DNA from: Promethearchaeota archaeon
GTDB taxonomy: Archaea; Asgardarchaeota; Lokiarchaeia; Sigynarchaeales; SOKP01
Direction of reading: 5' to 3'
Assembly (NCBI GenBank): GCA_019894875.1
Contig: JAGXNR010000080.1
Coordinates: forward strand, 1-13,527
Length of the DNA: 13,527 nt
Position numbers and translations under genes: made by a program. Below the pieces are notes generated by a model that saw nothing but the letters and a program-made list of their open reading frames with translations, was not told the origin of the DNA and searched no databases. Shown here in pieces: positions 9,001 through 13,527 of this stretch (its first letter is position 1; each line of letters starts with the position of its first letter).

Positions 9001-10707
9001 TCCGGAGGTGATTTAAAATTCCATATCACTCTTACAGATCCTCATAACAATTCAGTTCCCATCATTGGAGCAAATCTGTATATCCTTCTTAAAGGAGAAA
9101 GATATAACTTTACGGAAATTGGAAATGGAACTTATTCAATTAGTATTCTAAATATCGATACCTCATTTTTTACGTCTAAAACTTTTGTTATAGTAGGTCA
9201 TATTGAAAAAACAAATTTTAATCCCAAAACATTTTCAATAACCTTAGTGATTGAAATGGATGAGATATTTCTAGGCATACCGACATTTTATTTCATACTA
9301 GTATCATCTTTGATATTAATTTTTATTGGAAGTATTGTAGGATATAGGATTTATAAAAATGCTACAATCCCTTCTTTTGTTAAAAAAGTACGATTGATGA
9401 AAAAAGCTATTGAAGGCAAAAAAAAAATCTCAGATTCACTAATTTACCGTGATAAGGAAGTTTTTGTAGGTGAAAGAATTAATCATAAATGGGAGAAAGT
9501 TGGACTTTCAGTAGAAAGTATTTTTGGGATCAAGCTTGAGAAAAAACTATTGAAAGTTGAAAGAAAGATAAGTGAGTCAGTAAAGAGAAGAGATGTAAAA
9601 CCAATTGGTTTATTGCTCATGGAATGGGATGAAAGAATTGGTACAAAAATTTTAGTTAAATATCCAGAAGAAACTCAAGTTTCTGAAAAAACACTTATGC
9701 AAGTTTATAGTACTCATGAATATAGTGGTGAAAAAGGTATTATAAATTTAACAACGGGGTTATTAAATATTTTATCATACTATACTGGTCCTGAATCGAG
9801 CTACTACCTTCTTTTGATATTAAAAATAGAAGATGATCCGGATATTTATGAAGGAGGAATGACGGATATTATCAGAATTATCTTAGAAAATATTGAAGAT
9901 GATTCCTATTTATATATGATACCATCTCTTTTCCAACGTTTATCACTATATCCATCACTTAGTGATGAAGAAGTTCTTGCTCTAGACTATCAAGATGAGA
10001 TTAAACAGATGATCATTGATATTTTAAGAGATGTTGGTGTAATAATGAAATCAGAATTAATAATTTGGATAAAAGATAAATATATGGAGCTTTTTGTAGA
10101 TTTAGAAGCCACCTTCTTAGAACTTATTAAAAAAGATATCATAAAACAAGTTTCTGTTAAAGGACTACCTTCAGAATTAATTGTACTTACTAAAGATTTC
10201 TTTATGCTTAGGATTCCTCCAGAAAAATTATTAGACGCTCCTATTAAACAAGGTTTACCAACTCAATTTGTAAAGGAATATCATGCACAAGTTAAAGAAT
10301 TTTTCCAAAATTATAGACCTTCAAAAGAAGATACTATAAGAATTCTTGAAATTTTAATTAAACCTGATGTTTATCAAACTCTAAGATTGTTGAGAAATTT
10401 AATTGTTACAAAACAGGAACTACAAAAACTTAAAACTAAAGGTGTAGATGACGTATATGGTGCCTTAAAATTGCTTTGTGATAACCAATTTGTTAAAACA
10501 TTCCAAGATGAAAATGGGACTGAGTATTATGCTCTTATTTCAGACTTCTACATGGACTTCATATTTCCTAAGTATTTTCTAAAAGTTATCAAAGATGCAT
10601 ATGAAAAAAAATCAATAGCAAATACAGCACTTACTGAATTTCTTAAGGCCCTTGAAGATACGTATTATGCTTTAAAATCAAAGAAAAAATCTAAAAATAG
10701 CTTTTAG
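3061..10707 (+). CDS. giant single-pass surface protein: DUF2341, LamG, Ig-like repeats, TM helix, cytoplasmic longin-like and winged-helix tail
   Basis: About 2,548 residues. A basic start and hydrophobic segment (nt 3109-3174) form a signal peptide or anchor. Next come a DUF2341 domain (about 3265-3560; YFNYYKI, T-N-F-P-V-L-I-S-I, D-G-D-D-I-A-F) and a LamG/concanavalin-like domain (about 3600-4650; EFWVNP, YVDGEIG, EWYHVVI, DGTLDEVRISN), split by a separate beta-sandwich insert (about 3835-4318). Carboxypeptidase-regulatory-like and Ig-like modules follow to about 9260, including repeats that begin R-P-T-x-x-N at 7240, 7576 and 8608. Dozens of N-x-S/T sequons suggest heavy N-glycosylation outside the cell. 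One TM helix (about 9277-9348, FYFILVSSLILIFIGSIVGY) is followed by a basic juxtamembrane region. The tail has a longin-like domain (about 9601-9980; GLLLMEWDERIG, LMQVYSTHEY, SYYTGPESSYYLLLILK) and two winged-helix-like modules (about 9990-10230 and 10336-10554). The family role is unknown; adhesion or sensing linked to GTPase signalling is an inference. The frame is intact throughout. Confidence 0.9.
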   Translation: MNIDIKFKKRIKSRVKFLVFLLIIILIPSIISSSLFKISGGKLEDNIEKDDTTELQLPIPSSSLPNAEYFNYYKIITIDHTKVNGSVDFTNFPVLISIIDSDLDDKAQFDGDDIAFANNTAWLDHEIELYDPSYTFNEAQLITWIRIPLLSTSSDTSIFMFYGNNTMDSQENSTGVWSAKYDGIWHLKEDPSIGGTNNIKDSTSNHNDGTSYLMGSFDQVLGQIDGSLDFDASNDYIDIGNVNAEIKTIEFWVNPDTLSSFSESETDYRNPTATGETYDSWNNPTNAYTSNNIRASASGYNLRQDYYNFGFNIPSDVNIEGIVVSIEGRATQTGESAQCSVEISGNGGTNYYAPYNNERTWWSTLDSYQSVGGPTEQWNKPGGWLPSDFSNANFRVRLTESGYHPLEIDHVRVKVYYSGSIDMPLIQINGTTQIVIDNTTHEIKIIGFPSTPDIYVDGEIGTPINPNEWYHVVITSTTGIDASAFIIGRVSSDSFDGTLDEVRISNMNLAAEWIITEYNNHYDPNSFYSVSVETTLLTNVRVNAIDLYGNPIPNVNISIIENNKILRTDIADSNGTVIFENVVSIEEKYNFSVSMKSNIAPYMTIEINRTFNAILIEGSLQTINLLCNVSRNIFNVVDADGIPVDSGWIIVGNNTDLIQNCTIDNTGCATFRWLNSSPYQYNYTVWYRDINYNHENIHRIIVGSGDIFTPNSEVNITAILTTVKFTVLTVNNPTPVDGAKLILSNLESGENIINLTSNLNGEATLRWVNSTGINNSNYSIRVSFYGSFWDFEINILNTGKVAETNFTIASKIDYNISIYFEPADLEELETTIVSLNPSNNIIIEWGSKVKIRSLFNVTSVSTGLEHLLGPTYADTMLCQIFEGTTLIHSKLFIEDYDYIGRHQVEIETDELETDTIYILKIIAQKSGYVLPPDVILSLYLLENELLLNQSENDDSDQTIYWQEITNMSVKPYGIISEDFTIKYSIPNSFNNTYFNFSIPDISNDWNLSQITFNIYNISWNVVESNINITIVDPYDSFHMFHYSNHSGYNYITGTWKGLEIKLDKSSPTKDNNFEFIIGGSFDGTVDVIADVSFIRDKINNQYSRFNITNIISILSAAEGWAIKNITFELYNCYNTSSWSLVDPLNDFKLNISTNEGLKYSLDSGSLGFGKLTIDNCIIYPIDNQFLFTIENNTEIMFDALIKVEYVQEFYQNQFLEISNLSKTEYGFSKGGTFQVSYIEKEWIEEYVTLEIRGISNGPEYLLPSELAMNITIDGQRYSIEDVYPGQGRISLEGLNKNSIYTAVIETNQTVIFNLNFTTKYSRIVYYETLGTVSYIIEEAPSLYGTVQYFEDLEYYIQTINASLIDAYEYSIKFTITKEHYDSATKVFKLIVLDRPTLLNESIEFFRVFEQIFVLEAVNFTFFYTDNITHQPISDLSEQHFTWERYDAQGNVIETNHGDLISASDKSYILDLNTEYLVIGDYFIVITFDKKNYDYKIALVYLTINERPTLINGISTLGTIYDDIDMAEAKNYTFSYVDFLTSANITNLNNQSYSYISTNPDDPNGQGTLLFNASNSLYVLDLDTETKPNGTYTITIILGKENFSIQIATLVLSIQYIETDYRSYLTLISSNPLDLTTDIFWRDIISINFNFSKHHISEPETLFNPDVISGQFRDIDNLPIGNPIDLLPYNNLTGNFTFIFDTSKYGLIGGHYYDLRITAKLSGFTSPDPLVIPFQVKNLPVELEVVNYTTNTKFPVYTISKYWDITFNLTLRFTEINTSLPITDATVSFSWEYGVGIILPDNTKGAGYYSFLFDTGNATDIGAYSINFLAIKQNYSIGSPSPNFIIYVIERPTCLNSNEEVLYLSPPTLYMKDGVNFTFEYIDILNSQNVGNAEEKNFILQKLDEFGVPIPDGSIFGSLLETTDHRYILDLNTEKLNDGEYSVIISIKKKNYSLKISIISLTISKREFMFQSSVGDFLRIDSGGDLKFHITLTDPHNNSVPIIGANLYILLKGERYNFTEIGNGTYSISILNIDTSFFTSKTFVIVGHIEKTNFNPKTFSITLVIEMDEIFLGIPTFYFILVSSLILIFIGSIVGYRIYKNATIPSFVKKVRLMKKAIEGKKKISDSLIYRDKEVFVGERINHKWEKVGLSVESIFGIKLEKKLLKVERKISESVKRRDVKPIGLLLMEWDERIGTKILVKYPEETQVSEKTLMQVYSTHEYSGEKGIINLTTGLLNILSYYTGPESSYYLLLILKIEDDPDIYEGGMTDIIRIILENIEDDSYLYMIPSLFQRLSLYPSLSDEEVLALDYQDEIKQMIIDILRDVGVIMKSELIIWIKDKYMELFVDLEATFLELIKKDIIKQVSVKGLPSELIVLTKDFFMLRIPPEKLLDAPIKQGLPTQFVKEYHAQVKEFFQNYRPSKEDTIRILEILIKPDVYQTLRLLRNLIVTKQELQKLKTKGVDDVYGALKLLCDNQFVKTFQDENGTEYYALISDFYMDFIFPKYFLKVIKDAYEKKSIANTALTEFLKALEDTYYALKSKKKSKNSF
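3835..4318 (+). other. beta-sandwich domain inserted into a loop of the LamG domain
   Basis: Within the giant gene, the LamG sequence EFWVNPDTLS (ending near 3834) resumes at IDMPLIQINGTTQIVIDN (from about 4321), the normal continuation of jelly-roll domains of this type. Between them about 160 residues form another recognisable secreted module: N-P-T-A-T-G, a F-G-F-N-I-P-S-D-V-N-I-E-G-I core, W-x-P-S-D-F-S-N-A-N-F-R-V-R-L, and I-D-H-V-R-V-K-V-Y-Y. The inserted DNA contains GGGGGGG, GGGGGTT and CACAAACAGG-type runs and looks less AT-rich than its flanks, which suggests later acquisition. Confidence 0.6.
7240..8940 (+). repeat. tandem and dispersed Ig-like repeats starting R-P-T-x-x-N
   Basis: Three modules of about 110 residues start at 7240 (RPTLLNES), 7576 (RPTLINGI) and 8608 (RPTCLNSN). 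Each has V/Y-N-F/Y-T-F near its start, then Y-(I/V)-L-D-L-(N/D)-T-E, a G-x-Y strand and a K-x-N-(Y/F) turn before the last strand. The end of another copy (YSIKFTITKEHYDSATKVFK) precedes the first. Two more divergent modules fill about 7920-8600. The DNA AGACCAAC is kept at all three starts. The pattern indicates growth of the ectodomain by internal duplication. Confidence 0.7.
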
Positions 10708-10724
10708 AACTCATCCTAAACAAA

Positions 10725-10730
10725 TTTTTT
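10725..10730 (+). terminator. T-run after the giant gene, possible terminator
   Basis: Six T residues (CAAATTTTTTG) lie about 18 bases past the TAG stop, in the 157-bp gap between two convergent genes, where terminators in both directions are needed. Confidence 0.35.
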
Positions 10731-10833
10731 GTTACATAATAATTAATATAAAATACTTGTCATTTTTGCGACTGTAAGAAGGTCAAATTCAATGAATTCG
10801 CTAATCATATTGAAATTAAACTATTTTTGGTTG

Positions 10834-10839
10834 AAAAAA
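10834..10839 (-). terminator. T-run (reverse strand) after the GTPase gene, possible terminator
   Basis: AAAAAA on the plus strand is a six-T run on the transcribed minus strand, about 26 bases past the stop of the Roadblock-GTPase gene, in the convergent gap. Confidence 0.3.
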
Positions 10840-10864
10840 CTACTATTAAAGACTTACATGATAA

Positions 10865-11785
10865 TCAAACAGATTCTAGGAATTTGTGAGCAATAAAAAG
10901 AAAGGCATCAAGAACATTTTCACCTGTTTTTGTACTTGTTAATATATAGGAAAATCCATTTTGTTCTGCTGCTTCTTTAATTTGTTTCTCACTAATTGTT
11001 AATTTGTCTACAATATCTGATTTGTTCCCAACTAAAATAATGTCAATTTTCTTGCCAACGTTCTTTTTGATTTCATTATACCAAGTTTTAATGCTATCAA
11101 GGGTATTTATACGAGTTCTATCTACTACTATAAAAGCTGAATTAGCCCCAGCAAAAAATCTCCTTCTATAGGGTGCCATTTGAACTATCTGGCCACCAAT
11201 ATCCCAAATAACAATGTTAATTTTAGTGTTTTCACTAATGTTCAGATTTTTCTGAAAGATTTGGATTCCTATAGTTGCTTGATAACTTTCACTAAAAGTA
11301 TTTTCTACGAATCTATTAATTAATGAAGTTTTTCCTACTTTATAATTTCCAGTTAAAAGTAGTTTTATTGGGAAATTCCCAGTTGGAATTTTACCATCTT
11401 TGCTTTTGGCTAGTACTCTTAAGAGTGCTGGTATTTCTAATGATATATTTTCATTGCCTTCAAGTAATAATTCAATTTTTCCTGCTATATGCTCAGAATA
11501 TACTCTAAGTTCATTGTCCGACGTAGTTAAATCCGAGATCGACAATAATATTGATTTTAATCCCATAGAACAATAAGCAAATTTTTGAGAACCAATAATT
11601 GTGATATTAAAGAAACTCGTCTCTGGACTGAATTCACCTTTAATTCTTTCGAAATAGGTATCAATAATTGCAGCTATTCCACCTAATAATGATTCATCTC
11701 CAGAAAATCCTCTGCTTTCTGAAGTAATAATTAAACCTTCCCTATCTGTTATAATTACTTCATGAATCCCATCCACATTGTTCAT
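10865..11785 (-). CDS. Roadblock/LC7-small GTPase (Rab/Ras-like) fusion protein
   Basis: From the ATG at 11785 there are 306 residues. Residues 1-112 resemble a Roadblock/LC7 domain: NNVDGIHEVIITDREGLIIT gives the first strand-turn-strand, followed by a helix, strands (FFNITIIGSQKFAY, LKSILLSISD) and a last helix. Residues 140-306 are a small GTPase: G1 GNYKVGKT (146-153), G2 T171 in ATIG, G3 WDIGGQ (194-199) with the catalytic-type Gln, G4 NKSD (254-257), G5 TSTKTGEN (283-290; usually SAK). It should bind GTP in the cytoplasm. There is no C-terminal Cys for prenylation. The P-loop is unusual: Ras positions 12 and 13 are Tyr and Lys. The first Roadblock helix seems cut off by this ATG, and the frame stays open for 14 more codons (LRNSLKLILNSY) up to a Shine-Dalgarno site, so the real start may be a non-ATG codon near 11827. 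Roadblock-GTPase fusions are known from Asgard archaea. Confidence 0.88.
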   Translation of the reverse strand: MNNVDGIHEVIITDREGLIITSESRGFSGDESLLGGIAAIIDTYFERIKGEFSPETSFFNITIIGSQKFAYCSMGLKSILLSISDLTTSDNELRVYSEHIAGKIELLLEGNENISLEIPALLRVLAKSKDGKIPTGNFPIKLLLTGNYKVGKTSLINRFVENTFSESYQATIGIQIFQKNLNISENTKINIVIWDIGGQIVQMAPYRRRFFAGANSAFIVVDRTRINTLDSIKTWYNEIKKNVGKKIDIILVGNKSDIVDKLTISEKQIKEAAEQNGFSYILTSTKTGENVLDAFLFIAHKFLESV

Positions 11786-11830
11786 GTAACTGTTTAGTAT
11801 TAATTTTAAACTATTACGTAAAACAATTAC

Positions 11831-11837
11831 TCACCTT
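11831..11837 (-). promoter_or_regulatory. Shine-Dalgarno-like AAGGTGA upstream of the annotated GTPase ATG
   Basis: On the reverse strand AAGAAGGTGAG lies 46 bases before the ATG at 11785, too far to serve it. Its TGA (11833-11831) is also the in-frame stop that limits the reading frame. The first in-frame candidates after it are ATT (11827-11825) and GTT (11824-11822), three and six bases downstream, both rare start codons. Confidence 0.45.
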
Positions 11838-11917
11838 CTTAATCTCTCACTTAAATTTATATTGGTAATATTTATCTATTAGTAATCACCGTAATATAGT
11901 CTCCAATTCAGAACTAT

Positions 11918-11961
11918 TTTTATAACCAATAATATCTTAGAATAGTTTTTTGGTTATAAAA
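11918..11961. repeat. perfect 12-bp inverted repeat with TATA-like arms; candidate divergent promoters
   Basis: TTTTATAACCAA (11918-11929) and TTGGTTATAAAA (11950-11961) are exact reverse complements around a 20-base centre. The same TTGGTTATAAAA therefore reads outward on each strand, with a TATA-like core. The minus-strand copy could drive the Roadblock-GTPase gene. The plus-strand copy continues into ATATATATACGGCA (to 11974) and points at the broken DUF2341 gene. A cruciform or regulator site is the alternative reading. Confidence 0.55.
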
Positions 11962-12030
11962 TATATATACGGCAAAAAAAAAAAAATAATAAATTTTTTT
12001 ACTATTTTCTTAATTAAATCTTAAAATTTG

Positions 12031-12392
12031 ATGCGAAAATAAATTTCTCAGAATTACCAAGGATATAAAAAATACAAAAGCAAATCAATTTTCATATTAC
12101 TATTCACAATCTTTTTTCCTCTTAATCTTAATTTGCCATTAAATATCTTTTCTAATGGAAATATTAAAAACTCTAATAAAGAAACCATTAATAAATTGAA
12201 TCCAATTTCTTCTGATAATCGAGTTCATAATCTAAATTACTTTAATTTTATAAAAATACTACAATCGATAGTACAAAGGTTTTGGGAACACGGAGTTATA
12301 CTAATTTTCCCATCCTGATCTCCATTTTAGATAGAGATTTAAGGTATGATGTCAAATCAGATGGAGATGATGTTGCTTTTACTTCTGGTTGA
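12031..12392 (+). pseudogene. broken N-terminal copy of a DUF2341 surface protein, paralogue of the giant gene
   Basis: From ATG 12031 the frame reads M-R-K-stop, then continues open as KKYKSKSIFILLFTIFFPLN, a basic-plus-hydrophobic signal peptide, and a polar linker to NYFNFIKI (to about 12258). A frame change follows, and the next frame reads TTIDSTKVLGTRSYTNFPIL, then ISILDRDL and SDGDDVAFTSG, ending at TGA 12390-12392. This aligns over its whole length with the start of the giant protein (YFNYYKIITIDHTKV, DFTNFPVLISIIDSDL, FDGDDIAFANN), including the order signal peptide, linker, DUF2341. At the DNA level ACAATCGAT...ACAAAGGT and ACTAATTTTCCC are kept. An early stop, a one-base deletion and loss of everything after DUF2341 mark it as a pseudogene. 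The 61-residue TTG-started frame at 12133 is part of it. It lies on the far side of the GTPase gene from its intact relative. Confidence 0.8.
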
Positions 12393-12441
12393 TCCTGCTA
12401 TAATAATAAAATAAGAGTAAAATAAGGAGAATAATTTAAAT

Positions 12442-13269
12442 TTAACTACCTTCTAATTGCTGCTTAATTTGGTTTTTTAGTAGCTCTCTTTTACTTTTTC
12501 CCTCAACAGGTTTGGTTTCTTGACCTGTGCGTTTAAGGAATTCTATTGCTAAGATCTTGCCGTTTTCGCTAAGAATTCTAGGCGCATAAGATTCAGCGAA
12601 GAAAATTCCCTCAGGGATCGCACCCACTTTTGAGATCTCTTTTGTGACTTGTTTCTCACCTAAAAATTGCTGTACTTTTTCCACTACTGAATAAGCATGA
12701 TTTCCAATAATAATTAATTCTCTTTCAAAACCGGCAGGCATTTTGATTTGTTCTAATTTTTGCATAATATCTTCAAAATCAATTTGAGCTTCGTCTTGCC
12801 TTAATGATGGCATTGAACCGTCTCCTCTATATAGAGGACCGGTATTCATTGCAGCCCGAGTTTTACTTCCTGCAATATTCATTCCTTCAGCAGGCGTTGG
12901 TGTACCAAACACATTTTTTTCTCTCAAGGGATGTGTTGACGGTGCGGTAACCGTCTCACCTTTGATTTCCTTTGCTATACCTGCTTCTGTTTTTCCACCA
13001 ATTAAACTTATAAATTCCGCATCTTCTTCACTCTCATCAAGCGGTATAACTCCATAATGCATTCCAACTTGTCCACGGATTTCTTGAGATCGTTTCGCTC
13101 CTATGAATTTAGATCGAACACTGCTTTTAATTCCTTTCCAGAGATAAACTTTTCTTACATCGTCGGCAACTAAAACATAGCATTCTTCTGTTTTTAATAT
13201 ATCTTTAATTGGACCCTCCGTTATTTGCTCGGTGGTAGTCCCATCAGGGTTAATAAGGAAGCACTGCAT
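12442..13269 (-). CDS. gelsolin-like domain protein (275 aa), putative actin regulator
   Basis: Residues about 15-95 look like a gelsolin-type domain: ECYVLVADDVRKVYLWKG, the strand-turn-strand seen as D-x-F-V-L-D...K-V-F-V-W-K-G in gelsolins, then a helix (VRSKFIGAKRSQEIRG) and a strand (YGVIPLDES). A polar, Gly/Pro/Thr-rich linker follows (about 95-175). A second alpha/beta module (about 183-247; RELIIIGNHAYSVVEKVQQF, GIFFAESYAPRI, KILAIEFLKR) may be a divergent second gelsolin-like domain. The C-terminus is a charged helix (KSKRELLKNQIKQQ). There is no signal peptide or membrane segment, so it should be cytoplasmic. Two-domain gelsolins from Asgard archaea are known to act on actin; that this protein does so is inferred. 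A Shine-Dalgarno site (GAGGAGAT, 13287-13280) supports the ATG. The domain call is moderate, since the signature is partial. Confidence 0.7.
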   Translation of the reverse strand: MQCFLINPDGTTTEQITEGPIKDILKTEECYVLVADDVRKVYLWKGIKSSVRSKFIGAKRSQEIRGQVGMHYGVIPLDESEEDAEFISLIGGKTEAGIAKEIKGETVTAPSTHPLREKNVFGTPTPAEGMNIAGSKTRAAMNTGPLYRGDGSMPSLRQDEAQIDFEDIMQKLEQIKMPAGFERELIIIGNHAYSVVEKVQQFLGEKQVTKEISKVGAIPEGIFFAESYAPRILSENGKILAIEFLKRTGQETKPVEGKSKRELLKNQIKQQLEGS

Positions 13270-13279
13270 TCTTTTTCAA

Positions 13280-13287
13280 ATCTCCTC
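13280..13287 (-). promoter_or_regulatory. Shine-Dalgarno site of the gelsolin-like gene
   Basis: Read on the reverse strand, GAGGAGAT lies ten bases before the ATG at 13269. No other in-frame start lies closer, so it supports this start despite the slightly long spacing. Confidence 0.6.
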
Positions 13288-13490
13288 TGTTATTTTTTCA
13301 AAATAATATTTTGTTGGATGAATCTTCTTTATTTGTTTACTCAAAAAAACAATTTACAACCTTAACTTAGTTATCAAATTACTAGTTTAATAATATAATA
13401 AATTAGAAATTAATAAATTTTTATCAAAAATTAAAAACCGTTCTTACATCCTATAATTTGTTACTAAAATTATTTCTAATTTTTGAGTGA

Positions 13491-13527
13491 TTAAAATTTT
13501 AATAGCTCATTAATTGCATTGTTAATA
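13491..13527 (-). CDS. possible C-terminal end of a minus-strand gene cut by the right edge
   Basis: On the reverse strand the last codons before a TAA (13493-13491) read INNAINELLKF, a protein-like ending that is open to the window edge. Eleven codons are too few to identify or to exclude chance. The 220 bases between this and the gelsolin-like gene are AT-rich spacer with TATA-like runs (around 13384-13408) and no gene seen. Confidence 0.25.
   Translation of the reverse strand, partial: INNAINELLKF

Noticed and set aside
12133..12318. 61-residue TTG-started small protein
   Set aside because: It is the first-frame part of the broken DUF2341 copy, which continues in the next frame to 12392.
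1..13527. CRISPR array, tRNA, rRNA, insertion sequence ends or replication origin
   Set aside because: No regularly spaced repeat series, cloverleaf-like segment, transposase or flanking inverted-repeat pair was found on either strand.

Overview
The window looks like a low-GC Asgard archaeal chromosome segment (Lokiarchaeia/Promethearchaeota-like). The case rests on which genes sit together: a stand-alone Roadblock/LC7 protein, a Roadblock domain fused to a Rab/Ras-type small GTPase, a gelsolin-like protein, and a giant surface protein whose cytoplasmic tail resembles Asgard longin-like proteins. Shine-Dalgarno sites of the GGTGA type, TATA-like boxes and very AT-rich spacers fit an archaeon. 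The lineage is an inference; there is no rRNA or other marker gene in the window.

Layout, left to right. At 1-120 (-) is the N-terminus of a gene running off the left edge, possibly a double-psi beta-barrel protein. At 365-748 (-) is a Roadblock/LC7 protein. The stretch 749-1264 has no convincing gene, and 1265-1665 (+) holds the decayed C-terminal part of a beta-class DNA methyltransferase. At 1802-2587 (+) is an almost entirely coiled-coil protein. The 2588-3060 gap holds a decayed minus-strand coding remnant (about 2632-2873), then a TATA-like box, an 18-bp direct repeat and a small inverted repeat in front of the giant gene. At 3061-10707 (+) is a protein of about 2,550 residues: signal peptide, DUF2341, a LamG/jelly-roll domain split by a second beta-sandwich domain, many Ig-like repeats, one transmembrane helix, then a cytoplasmic tail of about 450 residues with a longin-like and two winged-helix-like modules. 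Convergent to it, at 10865-11785 (-), is the Roadblock-GTPase fusion. A perfect 12-bp inverted repeat with TATA-like arms separates it from a broken second copy of a DUF2341 surface-protein N-terminus (about 12031-12392, +). At 12442-13269 (-) is the gelsolin-like protein, and at the right edge a possible C-terminus of another minus-strand gene.

How the genes may work together (inference): the giant protein places an adhesin-like ectodomain outside and a longin-like domain inside. Roadblock and longin folds are related and act as GTPase platforms in eukaryotes, and the neighbours encode Roadblock, small-GTPase and actin-regulator-like modules. A surface-to-GTPase/cytoskeleton signalling route is a reasonable hypothesis, but the genes are separately transcribed and not an operon. 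The two gene remnants next to intact genes, together with the DUF2341 relic, suggest an accessory region with turnover.
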